A stretch of 64,000 nucleotides of DNA. Origin: Erwinia pyrifoliae DSM 12163 (lineage in GTDB: Bacteria; Pseudomonadota; Gammaproteobacteria; Enterobacterales; Enterobacteriaceae). The stretch is from NCBI RefSeq assembly GCF_000026985.1, contig NC_017390.1, positions 879,435 to 943,434 of the forward strand. Direction: 5' to 3'. The stretch's first letter is position 1; the number at the start of each line of letters is the position of its first letter. The position numbers and the translations under genes were made by a program. The notes beneath the pieces were generated by a model that saw only the letters and a list, made by a program, of their open reading frames with translations, was not told the origin of the DNA and ran no database searches. Positions 53,483-64,000 of the stretch are shown one piece after another.

Positions 53483-56116
53483 ATGAATTCACCGCCTGGG
53501 TACTATCGCTACTGGGGTAAGGCAATAGCCGTTACCCCCGAGGGTGAAACAGCCTGTCATTTACTCCCCTGGCACTGTCTGGATGTTGCCGCCGTTGCGG
53601 CGCGCTGGTGGGATAACAGCCCCAGCCTGAGATCGCAGTTTTCAGCCGAATCAAGCCCGGCTCCCCAGGTCAGAGCCTGGGTGCTGTTTTTTGTCGCGCT
53701 GCATGATTTCGGTAAATTTGATATCCGCTTTCAGGCTAAAGCGCCTGCCGCACTGCGTATCCTCAATCCTGATGGCCTGAATATTTCCGGCAGACTGCCG
53801 CCGTGGGATCACGGTAAAGGCGGCGTATTGTGTCTGCGTAATGATTTCCGCGAAAACCCAGCGTCAGATGATTCGCTGCTGTCATTTCTTGATGAAGCGC
53901 CGCACAGCAAACAGGCGTGGTTTCCGTGGATGGAAGCGGTTGCCGGGCACCACGGCTATGTGGTGCGTGAGTATGATCTCTCCGATGAAGTAATGAATTA
54001 CCCTCCGGGTTTGCAGGGCAGGGCGGACGCCGACAGGCAGGCGCGTATGGCGTGGCTACAGGCGCTGGAAAGGTTATTTTTGCAGCCTGTCGGTCTCTGC
54101 CTGCAGGACAACCCGCCGCCGGTTTTTCCTCTTTTGGCCGGTTTTTGTTCGGTATCAGACTGGCTGGGATCCTGGAGCAGTGAGGAGACCTTCCGCTACC
54201 AGTCATCCGTTGAATCGCTGGATAACTATTTCGCCCAGCGCTATGCGTGCGATGCGGCCATCGTGCTGGAGCGCAGCGGCCTGGTGGCGCAGGTGAAACC
54301 CTGGTCAGGGGTGGCTGCGCTGCTGGAAAAAGGGCATGCCCCACGGCAGCTGCAAACCCTGGTTGACCGCCTGCCGGAGCAGCCTGGCCTGACGTTAATT
54401 GAAGCCCCTACCGGCTCGGGTAAAACCGAGGCTGCCCTGGCCTATGCCTGGCGCTTGCTGGCAGGCGGTCAGGCGGACAGCATTATTTTTGCCCTGCCCA
54501 CTCAGGCCACGGCCAATGCCATGTATTCACGCCTTGAACGTCTGGCTACGCAGCTGTTTGAGCGGCCTAACTTTATTCTGGCACATGGCTATGCGCGCTT
54601 TAATCCGGTCTTTGGCGCGGTGAAGCAGCGCGCGGCTAACGTGCAGCAGGCTGAAGAGGGCTGGGCGCAGTGCTGCGAATGGCTGAGCCGTGGTAGTAAA
54701 CGCGCATTTCTCGGGCAAATCGGCGTCTGTACCGTCGATCAGGTGCTGATTTCGGTGCTGCCGGTCAAACACCGTTTTATCCGTGGTTTTGGTCTTGGGC
54801 GTAGCGTGCTGCTGGTGGATGAGGTGCACGCCTATGACAGCTACATGTATGGCCTGCTGGAAGCGGTACTGCGGGCGCAGTCTGCCGCTGGTCAGAGTGC
54901 GCTGTTGCTGTCCGCCACGCTGCCTGGACACCTTAAGCAACGTCTGCTGGCTACTTATCCCGTTGATAATGCTGCTCAATTATCGTCAGAATATCCGCTG
55001 GTGACATGGCGTGGGCAAACGCAACAACGTCATTTTGACCTGTCAGCCACCCCCGAACATCTGCCTGCTGAAACCACTCTGCTGCTGGAACACCGCTATC
55101 TGGCCGAGAGCGAACCTGATGAGTTATTGCTGCAAGAGATGGTGGACGCCGCCGCTGCGGGCGCACAGGTTTGCCTGATTTGTAATCTGGTGGATGTTGC
55201 GCAGAAAACCTGGCAGCGGCTGATGGCATACGGCCAGGCAGAGGTGCTGCTGTTTCATGCGCGTTTTACCCTCACTGACCGTATTGCCAAAGAACAGCAG
55301 GTGCTGGAGTACTTTGGCCCGCACGGCAACCGGCGGCAGGGGCGCATTCTGGTCGCCACCCAGGTGGTTGAGCAGTCGCTGGATGTCGATTTCGACTGGT
55401 TGATCACCCAGCTTTGCCCGGTGGATTTACTGTTTCAGCGCGGTGGGCGTTTACATCGCCATCAGCGCAACCGGCGTCCGGCCGGGTTCAGCCAGCCGCT
55501 GCTGACGGTGCTGTTGCCCGATGCAGAGGGCTACGGGCGTAGCGGCTATATCTACGGCAACACCCGCGTGATGTGGCGCACCCAGCAACTGATTGAAGCA
55601 CAGGGTGCTACGCCGTTGCCGTTTCCGGCCGCCTGGCGGCAGTGGATCGAACCTGTCTACCGCCCCGAAACCGATGATGCAGAACCCGTCTGGGTGCAGG
55701 AAGGTTATCGGGCCTGGGAACAGAAAGAGTTTGAGAAGCGGGCCAGCGCCCGTCTGATGCTAAAACAGGCAGAGCACGCCACGCCGTTTTCTGACAATGA
55801 CCAACCGGTGCGGGCATTGACCCGCGACGGGGAGATGAGCGTGGCGGTTATCCCTTATTACCACAGCGAACACGGCAAGGTGCTGCTGGATGGCCAGGTA
55901 CTGGATCGGCTGTCTGAGCTGGCGCGCCCGGAGGCGCTGGTACTGAACCTGGTCAACGTTCCACACAGCTGGCAAAGCGCTTTTCTACAGCCGATGGATG
56001 AGCAGGGCATTATCTGGCTGCCAGGGCATTTGGTTGATGAAAAAACCGAATTTACCGGGAAAGGTCAGTATCACTTTACCTACAGTCACCACGAGGGAAT
56101 GGAGAAGACAGGATGA
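53483..56116 (+). CDS. cas3: CRISPR-associated helicase/nuclease Cas3 (type I-E)
   Basis: The nuclease-helicase recruited by Cascade to degrade target DNA. The 877-aa protein has an N-terminal HD nuclease (HCLDVAA near 27; LHDFGKFD near 75; a later GHHG) and an SF2 helicase: Walker A EAPTGSGKTEAAL, DEVHAYDS as the DExH box, LLLSATLP (motif III), VATQVVEQSLDVD (motif V) and QRGGRLHRH (motif VI). A C-terminal domain follows. GGAG precedes ATG 53483. It overlaps cse1 by 4 bp, so cas3 is in one operon with Cascade, unlike E. coli where it is separate. Confidence 0.97.
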   Translation: MNSPPGYYRYWGKAIAVTPEGETACHLLPWHCLDVAAVAARWWDNSPSLRSQFSAESSPAPQVRAWVLFFVALHDFGKFDIRFQAKAPAALRILNPDGLNISGRLPPWDHGKGGVLCLRNDFRENPASDDSLLSFLDEAPHSKQAWFPWMEAVAGHHGYVVREYDLSDEVMNYPPGLQGRADADRQARMAWLQALERLFLQPVGLCLQDNPPPVFPLLAGFCSVSDWLGSWSSEETFRYQSSVESLDNYFAQRYACDAAIVLERSGLVAQVKPWSGVAALLEKGHAPRQLQTLVDRLPEQPGLTLIEAPTGSGKTEAALAYAWRLLAGGQADSIIFALPTQATANAMYSRLERLATQLFERPNFILAHGYARFNPVFGAVKQRAANVQQAEEGWAQCCEWLSRGSKRAFLGQIGVCTVDQVLISVLPVKHRFIRGFGLGRSVLLVDEVHAYDSYMYGLLEAVLRAQSAAGQSALLLSATLPGHLKQRLLATYPVDNAAQLSSEYPLVTWRGQTQQRHFDLSATPEHLPAETTLLLEHRYLAESEPDELLLQEMVDAAAAGAQVCLICNLVDVAQKTWQRLMAYGQAEVLLFHARFTLTDRIAKEQQVLEYFGPHGNRRQGRILVATQVVEQSLDVDFDWLITQLCPVDLLFQRGGRLHRHQRNRRPAGFSQPLLTVLLPDAEGYGRSGYIYGNTRVMWRTQQLIEAQGATPLPFPAAWRQWIEPVYRPETDDAEPVWVQEGYRAWEQKEFEKRASARLMLKQAEHATPFSDNDQPVRALTRDGEMSVAVIPYYHSEHGKVLLDGQVLDRLSELARPEALVLNLVNVPHSWQSAFLQPMDEQGIIWLPGHLVDEKTEFTGKGQYHFTYSHHEGMEKTG

Positions 56117-57636
56117 ACTTATTGACCGATGACTGGATCCCCGTGCGCCCGCTGAGCGGCGGCGAAGGCCAGCAAATCACCCTACAAACGCTGTTATGTG
56201 ACGATCGGCGCTGGCTGGTGGCACTGCCGCGTGACGATATGGAAATGGCCACCTTTCAGCTGTTGGTCTGCCTGCTACAAACGCTGTGGATGCCGTCTGA
56301 CGCGCAGCAGCTGGTCCAGCGGATACGCCAGCCGCTGAGCGCCCGGGAGTTTGCCGATGGCGTTGCCGGTTGGCAACAGGCTTTCGATCTTAACCATCCG
56401 CAGCAGCCGTTTATGCAGGTGAGAGGCGTGGCGGCGAAAGAGGTGACCGGGATGGATAAGCTGCTGGTCGGGTTAACCGGTTCAACCAGTGGCGCTTTCG
56501 TCAACCAGTCCGGCCAGGGCAAGGCGCTGTGTAGCGGCTGTACGGCGATTGCGTTATTTAACCAGGCCTGTAATGCGCCGGGTTTCGGCGGCGGCTTTAA
56601 GAGCGGCCTGCGCGGCGGCTCCCCGGTGACCACGCTGGTACAGGGGGACTGTTTGCGTACCACCCTCTGGTTCAACGTGCTGAGTGAAACCACGCTGGAT
56701 GAATTCTGCCCTGACTGGCGTGAGCAGCGGGCGCAGCCGTTCACCTGGCAGCAGCCGATAAAAAAAGATCAGGCCATTGCGGGCAGCAGTATCGGCCTGG
56801 CGCGCGGGCTGTTCTGGCAGCCCGCCCATATTGAGCTTAGCCCGCCAGACGGCGCGGGCCAGTGCAGCGCCTGTGGGCGTATGGCCAGCCAGCGTTATCG
56901 CAGCTTCCTGAAAGAGAAATTCAACTTTACCGTCAATGGCCTGTGGCTGCATCCGCACTCTCCGCTGATCCAGCAAATCAAGAAAGGGCAGGTGGAGTGG
57001 CGCTATATGGCGTTCAGTACGCCAGCCCCCTCATGGACGCAGATCGGCCGTCTGCTGATCGAGCAACAGGTCAATAAACAGCAGGAGGGACGCCGGGTGG
57101 CGACCACGGTTGAGCAGGCGCGCATGCTGAGCAGGGGGCGGGCATTGCGCCTGATGATCGGCGGCTACCGTAATAACCAGGCTTCAATTATTGAGCGCCG
57201 CCATGAGGTGCTGCAGTTTAATCAGGGCTGGCAGCACGCCATGCCGGTGATTAACGAAATTGTTAACCTCGGGCTGGAATACCGCAAGGCGCTGCGCACG
57301 GCATTATGGATCTTTGCTGAAGGAGCAAAAGAGAGCGATATCAAGGGGGCTGGCGTTGCGCTGCATGAGAAGGTCGATCCGCAATATTACCGGCAAAGCC
57401 ATGCGCGGGTGCTGAATTTACTGGCGCAGATTGATTATCAATCGCCGCTGCCACAGCTTGAGCAGTTCCAGACGCAGCAGCAGCAGCTGTGCCAGCAGCT
57501 GTTTAACGACCTCACCGCGCCCTATGCCCACCATCCGAAATTAATCTGCTCGCTGGCGAAAGCCAGAAGATATCTGATGAGCAGCCTGGCCAAACTTAAA
57601 CCGCAAGGAGAACACCTTCATGGAGCAGCCGTTTAA
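56113..57636 (+). CDS. casA: Cascade large subunit Cse1 (CasA/Cas8e)
   Basis: Recognises the PAM and recruits Cas3. The 507-aa protein starts MNLLTDDWIPVRPLSGGEGQ, the typical Cse1 N-terminus. A CxxC ... CxxC-like zinc segment is suggested by LCSGCTAIA and QCSACGRMAS. The C-terminal four-helix bundle is present (ALWIFAEGAKESD region). The length is near the E. coli 502 aa. It overlaps cse2 by 17 bp. Confidence 0.95.
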   Translation: MNLLTDDWIPVRPLSGGEGQQITLQTLLCDDRRWLVALPRDDMEMATFQLLVCLLQTLWMPSDAQQLVQRIRQPLSAREFADGVAGWQQAFDLNHPQQPFMQVRGVAAKEVTGMDKLLVGLTGSTSGAFVNQSGQGKALCSGCTAIALFNQACNAPGFGGGFKSGLRGGSPVTTLVQGDCLRTTLWFNVLSETTLDEFCPDWREQRAQPFTWQQPIKKDQAIAGSSIGLARGLFWQPAHIELSPPDGAGQCSACGRMASQRYRSFLKEKFNFTVNGLWLHPHSPLIQQIKKGQVEWRYMAFSTPAPSWTQIGRLLIEQQVNKQQEGRRVATTVEQARMLSRGRALRLMIGGYRNNQASIIERRHEVLQFNQGWQHAMPVINEIVNLGLEYRKALRTALWIFAEGAKESDIKGAGVALHEKVDPQYYRQSHARVLNLLAQIDYQSPLPQLEQFQTQQQQLCQQLFNDLTAPYAHHPKLICSLAKARRYLMSSLAKLKPQGEHLHGAAV

Positions 57637-58090
57637 CGCCGAGACGTTATATCAAAACTGGTCAGAGCTTGATCCGGGAAGTAAGGCAAAAATAAGGCGC
57701 GCCACGCGGCCGGACGATCTGATGGATATCCCCGCCTTTTATCTGCTGGTGGCTCCCTCCGGCTGGCCGCAGCATCGTTACGCCCTGCTGCGGATGGCGT
57801 TTTGCCTTTCGGCCGGAAAGATCAGGCTCAGCGAAGATAAGCAGCAAAGTATTGGCCGCGCATTCGCTGAGAAAGGTATCAGCCAGCCGCGTATTTTTCA
57901 GGTGATACGCGCTGATTACCCTAACGATATGGTGCAGCTGCGGCGCTTGATTATTCATGCCGAACCTGAGGTTTACTGGCCCGCTTTCGCCCGGCAGCTG
58001 TATGGCTGGTATCAAAGCGATCGGCGTAAATTACTGGAAGATTTTGTTTTAACTACCGCTAACAAGCCATCACGTAAGGACGCTAAATGA
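57620..58090 (+). CDS. casB: Cascade small subunit Cse2 (CasB)
   Basis: A dimeric small subunit that stabilises the displaced strand. The 156-aa, mostly helical protein has the family pattern [22 protein letters not shown] near the N-terminus and [20 protein letters not shown] near the C-terminus. The start lies inside the cse1 end, a common arrangement in I-E operons. The stop overlaps cas7 by 4 bp. Confidence 0.92.
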   Translation: MEQPFNAETLYQNWSELDPGSKAKIRRATRPDDLMDIPAFYLLVAPSGWPQHRYALLRMAFCLSAGKIRLSEDKQQSIGRAFAEKGISQPRIFQVIRADYPNDMVQLRRLIIHAEPEVYWPAFARQLYGWYQSDRRKLLEDFVLTTANKPSRKDAK

Positions 58091-59181
58091 ACAACTTTAT
58101 CAATTGCCATGTGCTGATTTCCCACAGCCCCTCCTGCCTGAACCGCGATGATATGAATATGCAGAAAGACGCCGTTTTTGGCGGCAAGCGGCGCGTGAGG
58201 ATCTCCAGCCAGAGCCTGAAACGCGCGATGCGTAAAAGCGCCTATTATCAGCAGCACCTCGGTGACTCAAGCATGCGCACTATTCATCTGGCGGATCTGC
58301 GCCATGTTGTTCATGCCCGTCTGGCAGATAAACACACTGCCGACATTATCGATAAGGCGCTGAGCTTACTGAGTGGCAAAACCATTGATGGCGCAGAAAA
58401 AATTGATGGCGGTGCCGTTTCACCCTGGGTGATGGATGAAATTGACTGGTTTTGCCAGCAGTTAACCCTGCCGGAGTATGCCGACTTCGACGAAAAAAAG
58501 TGGACAAAGCTGCTGAAAGAGCAAATTAATGCGCTGCGCGCCACGTTAAATAATGCGGTAGATGTGGCACTGAGCGGGCGCATGGCAACCAGCGGCCTGA
58601 TGAGCGAAGTGGGTAACGTTGACGGGGCGATGTCCGTGGCGCATGCCATCACCACCCACGCCGTCGAGGCCGATATCGACTGGTTTACCGCCGTTGACGA
58701 CCTGAAAGAGACCACCGGCGCGGCGCACCTCGGCACCCAGGAGTTTTCCTCCGGGGTGTTTTACCGTTATGCCAGCCTGAATCTCAGCCAGCTGCAGCAG
58801 AACCTCGGCGGCGCAACTCGTGAGCAGGCGCTCACTATTGCCGCCCACCTGGTCCATATGCTGGCCACCGAGATCCCCGGTGCCAAACAGCACAGTTTTG
58901 CCGCGTTTAACCCCGCCGACCTGGTGATGGTGAATTTCTCTGACTTCCCGCTTTCGCTGGCAAATGCCTTTGAACAGCCGGTGGTGGCGAAAAAGGACGG
59001 TTTTCTGCAACCTTCGGTGGCAGCACTTAATGATTACTGGGCGCGCGTTGCTGCTGGTTATGGCATTGATGGCCCCACTGCGCAGTTCAGCCTGGCAGAG
59101 AGCGCGATGCCTGTCGGCGTGCAGCGTATGGCGGGGCTGGCAGCATTAAAAACATGGGTGAGCAGTCACGGCGAGGGATAA
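58087..59181 (+). CDS. casC: Cascade backbone subunit Cas7e (CasC/Cse4)
   Basis: Six copies form the crRNA-binding backbone. The 364-aa protein begins [19 protein letters not shown] and has [16 protein letters not shown] near 35-50, both family signatures. [19 protein letters not shown] and the later [20 protein letters not shown] are also characteristic. It is slightly longer than E. coli CasC (363 aa). Confidence 0.96.
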   Translation: MNNFINCHVLISHSPSCLNRDDMNMQKDAVFGGKRRVRISSQSLKRAMRKSAYYQQHLGDSSMRTIHLADLRHVVHARLADKHTADIIDKALSLLSGKTIDGAEKIDGGAVSPWVMDEIDWFCQQLTLPEYADFDEKKWTKLLKEQINALRATLNNAVDVALSGRMATSGLMSEVGNVDGAMSVAHAITTHAVEADIDWFTAVDDLKETTGAAHLGTQEFSSGVFYRYASLNLSQLQQNLGGATREQALTIAAHLVHMLATEIPGAKQHSFAAFNPADLVMVNFSDFPLSLANAFEQPVVAKKDGFLQPSVAALNDYWARVAAGYGIDGPTAQFSLAESAMPVGVQRMAGLAALKTWVSSHGEG

Positions 59182-59183
59182 CA

Positions 59184-59840
59184 ATGACCGATTACCTGAT
59201 TATGCGCTTGTGCGGACCGATGCAGGCGTGGGGGCTACCGGGTTTTGAAGCCACGCGTCCCAGCGCCCCCTTCCCCACGCGCAGTGGCCTGCTGGGCCTG
59301 TTAGGGGCATGCCTCGGGATCCCGCGTAGCGATCGCACCGCCTTGCAGCAGCTGGCAGACAGCGTGCGTTTTGCCGTGCGCTGTGACGATGACCGCCCAT
59401 ATCAAACGGTGAGCCGCGTTGACTTTCACACCGTGCAGGATGCCAGAAAAGAGCATGGTAGCCTGAAAAGTAATGACACTATCCTCACCTGGCGCGAATA
59501 CCTCTACGATGCCGCTTTTACCGTCGCGCTGTGGACTCCGGCAGCGGATAAACCGGGCTACACCCTGGAACAGCTGAAAATTGCGCTGCAAAAGCCGGTG
59601 TTCACCCCTTATCTTGGGCGGCGCAGCTGCCCCTTATCGCAACCGCTGTTTTACGCGCAGCAGCAGGCGCAACATCCCGGTCAGGCCCTGAGCGAGGCCT
59701 CACCGGGTAAAGGGGTGATTTACAGTGAAATGGCGATAAGCGGTAACGAACGTCGACTGACCATGCGTGATGAACCCTTAATCCACTTGCCACGCCAGTT
59801 TGCCAGCAGAACCTGGTATGCCATCGCGGGGGAACAATGA
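59184..59840 (+). CDS. casD: Cascade subunit Cas5e (CasD)
   Basis: Binds the 5' handle of the crRNA. From ATG 59184 (MTDYLIMRLCGPMQAWGLPG) it is 218 aa. The glycine-rich TRSGLLGLLGACLGIPRSD and YLGRRSCPLSQPL segments are typical. The frame runs back to 59154 inside cas7; the ATG at 59184, two bases after the cas7 stop, is preferred. It overlaps cas6e by 4 bp. Confidence 0.94.
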   Translation: MTDYLIMRLCGPMQAWGLPGFEATRPSAPFPTRSGLLGLLGACLGIPRSDRTALQQLADSVRFAVRCDDDRPYQTVSRVDFHTVQDARKEHGSLKSNDTILTWREYLYDAAFTVALWTPAADKPGYTLEQLKIALQKPVFTPYLGRRSCPLSQPLFYAQQQAQHPGQALSEASPGKGVIYSEMAISGNERRLTMRDEPLIHLPRQFASRTWYAIAGEQ

Positions 59841-60439
59841 TCTACTTAAGCCAGATTGACGTTCCCTGGAGTTGGGCAAAAGACCCCTATCAAATGCATC
59901 GTGCGCTGTGGCAGCTGTTTCCCGATCGGCCGTCCGATCGGCGCGACTTTCTGTTCCGTGTTGAAACCCGCCATGCCGGTTCAGGGCAGCGGGTACTGCT
60001 GCAATCGCCGCAGTTACCGCAGAATTGCGCGGCGGCAAAGGTGCTGGCCAGCAAGGTGATGCATCTGAATCTGTCACCCGGCCAGCGTCTGCATTTCAGG
60101 CTGCGCGCTAACCCGGTGAAAACCATCAAAGATAAACGGGGGCGTTTAAACAGTCGGGGAGAGGTGAAAAGCTGTCGCGTTCCGCTGATAGACGATAACC
60201 AGTTGATGCAATGGCTGGTGCGCAAGCTGGAGGGCGCGGCCGTCTTAAACAGCGCCTCGGTGAGCAAAGAGCCAGCGCTCTGCTTCAATAAGCAGGCGGT
60301 GGCAGGAAAAATACAGCCGGTCTGTTTTGAGGGGATACTCCAGGTGACCAGTGAAACGCACTTTTATCAATGTATGGCTGACGGTATCGGACCGGCGAAA
60401 AGCATGGGCTGCGGGATGTTGTCCATCGCCCGTGCCTGA
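59837..60439 (+). CDS. casE: crRNA endoribonuclease Cas6e (CasE)
   Basis: Cuts the repeat RNA 3' of its hairpin and stays bound. The 200-aa protein has an N-terminal ferredoxin-like fold with HRALWQLFPDRPSDRRDFLFR, where His carries catalytic weight, and the C-terminal glycine-rich loop GIGPAKSMGCGMLSIA. It must accept both repeat hairpins in this locus, which differ in the tetraloop (GTGA or GTAT). Confidence 0.95.
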   Translation: MIYLSQIDVPWSWAKDPYQMHRALWQLFPDRPSDRRDFLFRVETRHAGSGQRVLLQSPQLPQNCAAAKVLASKVMHLNLSPGQRLHFRLRANPVKTIKDKRGRLNSRGEVKSCRVPLIDDNQLMQWLVRKLEGAAVLNSASVSKEPALCFNKQAVAGKIQPVCFEGILQVTSETHFYQCMADGIGPAKSMGCGMLSIARA

Positions 60440-60489
60440 GCGGCCTGGATAAGTTAAGCGGCACAATACGGAATGTTACCGGAGGTTTT

Positions 60490-61717
<1,228 letters not shown>

Positions 61718-61739
61718 TAGGTGAAAACGGTGCTTTTTC

Positions 61740-61807
61740 AGACAGGATAATCTGGTAGATTTTAGCGGGTGGAAAAAACCTTTATAATTTAAGTGGTTGG
61801 TTCTAGA
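61740..61807 (+). promoter_or_regulatory. Leader of CRISPR array 2
   Basis: AT-rich sequence between cas2 and the first repeat, with TGGTAGA at 61753-61759, an A run and a GGTTCTAGA end, matching the array 1 leader in order and spacing. It should contain the array promoter and the Cas1-Cas2 integration signals. Confidence 0.75.
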
Positions 61808-62753
61808 GTGTTCCCCGCGTATGCGGGGATAAACCGCCTTCCAGCCCTCTGAGTGAGGGCTTTCCGTAGTGTTCCCCGCGTATGCGGGGATAAACCGGCT
61901 TAATGCCTTTGCCGATGCATTTTCCTTTTGTGTTCCCCGCGTATGCGGGGATAAACCGACAGTCAACCAGTACCACTCCATTTTTTTCGTGTGTTCCCCG
62001 CGTATGCGGGGATAAACCGAAAGTTTGGCAGATGCGCTACAAGATTGAAGGGTGTTCCCCGCGTATGCGGGGATAAACCGGAAAAAATATCCGACCTCCG
62101 CGAAAAGCAGGAGTGTTCCCCGCGTATGCGGGGATAAACCGCCTGGTTGTAGGAGTGGGGCCGACCCGTACCGGGTGTTCCCCGCGTATGCGGGGATAAA
62201 CCGGCCACTAGAATCAGCAGCCCGCATCAATTGCCGTGTTCCCCGCGTATGCGGGGATAAACCGACGGATGTTGATATTGGGGACGTAATAGGTTGGTGT
62301 TCCCCGCGTATGCGGGGATAAACCGGTCAGGTAAAAGGACACTCGGTGGAAATAATTGTGTTCCCCGCGTATGCGGGGATAAACCGCATGGCCACCCGGC
62401 CAACCACGATCCAGTTATGTGTTCCCCGCGTATGCGGGGATAAACCGCTGCAATAGCAGTACTCGTGCCTTTTTCTTATGTGTTCCCCGCGTATGCGGGG
62501 ATAAACCATATGAATGAATATCTACGCAGTAAATGGGAATGTGTTCCCCGCGTATGCGGGGATAAACCGGTGATCTGCGCTGCTTCTGCCACTGTGCATT
62601 CGTGTTCCCCGCGTATGCGGGGATAAACCGTTGTCGCAATCGCTGCTGGTGAGTGGTTCGTGGTGTTCCCCGCGTATGCGGGGATAAACCGTGCGGGTTG
62701 GCCAGATTGGGCGCACGGCTCATGTGTTCCCCCGCATATGCGGGGATAAACCG
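61808..62753 (+). CRISPR. CRISPR array 2, type I-E, 16 repeats and 15 spacers
   Basis: Repeats of 29 bp begin at 61808, 61869, 61930, 61991, 62052, 62113, 62175, 62236, 62297, 62358, 62419, 62480, 62541, 62602, 62663 and 62724. The hairpin loop is GTAT, against GTGA in array 1. Spacers are 32 nt except the sixth (33 nt). The repeat at 62480 has a G to A change at its last base. The final repeat (62724) has an extra C and reads CCCCCGCATATGC, so the right end is leader-distal. Spacer targets could not be identified by eye. Confidence 0.98.
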
Positions 62754-62780
62754 ATGAAGGTCGTTACCACGCAATATGTA

Positions 62781-63251
62781 TTATTGACAGATGCTAAGCG
62801 GGCCTCCTTTTAAACCAGCCAGAATACAGCTATCTCTGTAGCGAAAAAGGTGTATTTGTCCGGTAAATCCCTCTTTGGCTGGTGGGTCGATATATTTCCC
62901 CATGCGTGGGTCGCTGGTTAAAATGCCTGCTATTCTGAATGACTTAACGGTATTGACATTAATTGAGTCGTAATTGAAGCGGCGTTCAGTTTCGATAGTT
63001 CTTTCTGAAGAAAATTCATCTATTTTTCCCTGTGGACCACCAATTGATACTTGTGCAGAGTACCTGTGTTCCTGTCCACCCCGATAGGTAAACCAGGTGC
63101 TGCGACTGATAATATACCGGTCAGGTTCATCGTAAATGATAATGCTTTTAGAAATGCAATCCTCCATATTGGAAAGTATTATCCACGGGGCGAAGAACCA
63201 TCCGCAAGAAAATAATATGACGGCGGCAATAAAGAAGTAACAGCGCCTCAT
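62781..63251 (-). CDS. FidL-like inner-membrane protein
   Basis: A 156-aa protein with an N-terminal membrane anchor (CYFFIAAVILFSCGWFFAPW) and a periplasmic beta-rich domain with Cys residues (EDCIS near 32, SCILAG near 142, SICQ at the end). It overlaps the upstream regulator gene by 4 bp. A CadC/MarT-like regulator followed by a FidL-like protein is a recurrent enterobacterial pair (marT-fidL in Salmonella). The function of FidL is not established. The assignment is by topology and context. Confidence 0.5.
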   Translation of the reverse strand: MRRCYFFIAAVILFSCGWFFAPWIILSNMEDCISKSIIIYDEPDRYIISRSTWFTYRGGQEHRYSAQVSIGGPQGKIDEFSSERTIETERRFNYDSINVNTVKSFRIAGILTSDPRMGKYIDPPAKEGFTGQIHLFRYRDSCILAGLKGGPLSICQ

Positions 63252-63997
63252 GAATGATAATCCCCTTTGACAGTAACGGAGGTGCAGTGACTACCTTCGC
63301 TACCGATTTCCTCATTGCAAAGATAAAATGAAGTGTTTCCAGCCCATGAGTTGTTCAGATAAACGTACTTCATATCGCTGGCATTGACGAGCTTGTTGTC
63401 TAACCAGTAATTAATTTTTGAGGCCGCGCTTTCATAAGGAGCCTGATTTTTACGATAAAAATAAAATCTGCCCTCTTTTTCTTCCGCCTGATGATAATTA
63501 ACTTCTGTTATCATGATTTGCTGACGAGTATAGAGTCCGGCCAAAAAAAATATAACAAAGAGGGAGGCGAATTTAGCAAATGGTAACAGAGATGTAACAG
63601 TAGAATAAAGGTGAGTATGCCGGTATGTGCCTTGTTTTTTCATGGATGGCACGCTGCTTTCAATATCAACACAGTTATGACTGGCGTGGGCGGTCAGTAA
63701 GATGATACTGCCTTCTTGCAGAATATGCCCTTTTCTCGCCTGTGTTGTTAACGTGCTGGGGGGGAGTCCGGCATCTTCGAATGCACGCCTCAATCGATAA
63801 AGGCTCTGCCTGACTGCGCTATCAGAAACTGTCACCCCACGTTTAATCCAGCACTCTTCTAACAACTTCTCTCTTCTTATGAATTTACCTTCATTTTTCA
63901 CCAGATAGTCCAGGCATCTTCCTTCCTGTAGGGTTATTTTAATACTCATTTTATCATTACTCAAAATACAATTTTCGGGTTCAAAATACACGCGCAT
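63248..63997 (-). CDS. ToxR/CadC-type membrane-bound transcription regulator (MarT-like), possibly truncated by the window end
   Basis: At least 249 aa. Residues about 1-100 form a winged helix of the OmpR type: KITLQEGRCLDYLVKNEGKFIRREKLLEECW, DSAVRQSLYRLRRAFED and the wing TQARKGHIL. One transmembrane segment lies near 135-155 (KFASLFVIFFLAGLY) and a periplasmic domain with two cysteines follows. ATG 63997 is three bases from the window edge and the frame is open beyond it, so the true start may lie outside. The signal sensed is unknown. Confidence 0.75.
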   Translation of the reverse strand: MRVYFEPENCILSNDKMSIKITLQEGRCLDYLVKNEGKFIRREKLLEECWIKRGVTVSDSAVRQSLYRLRRAFEDAGLPPSTLTTQARKGHILQEGSIILLTAHASHNCVDIESSVPSMKKQGTYRHTHLYSTVTSLLPFAKFASLFVIFFLAGLYTRQQIMITEVNYHQAEEKEGRFYFYRKNQAPYESAASKINYWLDNKLVNASDMKYVYLNNSWAGNTSFYLCNEEIGSEGSHCTSVTVKGDYHS

Positions 63998-64000
63998 TTG

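Overview
The window is a chromosomal segment of an enterobacterium, most likely Erwinia of the pome-fruit group (E. amylovora, pyrifoliae, tasmaniensis and relatives). The core order mutT-yacG-zapD-coaE-guaC-hofCB-ppdD-nadC-ampDE-aroP-pdhR-aceEF-lpd is the enterobacterial one. The CRISPR repeats and the accessory genes point to Erwinia. The genus is inferred; no ribosomal or housekeeping sequence in the window settles the species.

Layout. 1-2143: end of a DUF943 membrane-protein gene and gbpA, a secreted chitin-binding lytic polysaccharide monooxygenase. 2448-13653: a complete type II secretion system (T2SS). A winged-helix regulator gene is followed by gspCDEFGHIJKLM and the prepilin peptidase gspO on the minus strand, with the pilotin gene gspS convergent at the far end. 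GbpA next door is a plausible substrate. 14479-24060: conserved core genes, but guaC carries three frame disruptions and a LysR-type regulator survives only as a remnant between nadC and ampD. 24118-33624: an accessory block inserted between ampE and aroP, which are neighbours in E. coli. It holds two AT-rich paralogous genes for giant (1044 and 1074 aa) toxin- or effector-like proteins with a C-terminal HExxH metallopeptidase signature, then a GH43 glycosidase with its sugar transporter. 33793-42779: aroP, pdhR and the pyruvate dehydrogenase operon, with a perfect PdhR operator, a long inverted repeat in the aceE leader and a palindromic MITE-like repeat before lpd.

42886-50395: an accessory metabolic cluster. 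An SDR oxidoreductase and the biotin ECF transporter bioMNY are followed by a medium-chain oxidoreductase, a hotdog thioesterase, an acyl-CoA ligase, a thiolase lacking its usual second cysteine and an enoyl-CoA hydratase. The grouping resembles the Bacillus yhfU-yhfT-yhfS association and suggests metabolism of a biotin-related or pimelate-like acyl chain.

50396-62753: a type I-E CRISPR-Cas island. A candidate small hydrophobic (type I toxin-like) ORF precedes CRISPR array 1 (12 repeats). Two type II toxin-antitoxin modules follow, then cas3-cse1-cse2-cas7-cas5-cas6e-cas1-cas2 as one compact operon, then array 2 (16 repeats). Cas1 has an unusual polyproline tail encoded by a 12-bp tandem repeat. 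The two arrays use repeats that differ in the hairpin tetraloop. 62781-64000: a ToxR/CadC-type membrane regulator with a FidL-like partner; the regulator may run past the window edge.

The best candidates for something undescribed are the paired toxin/metallopeptidase genes, the small hydrophobic ORF beside the CRISPR leader, and the biotin-transporter/acyl-CoA cluster.
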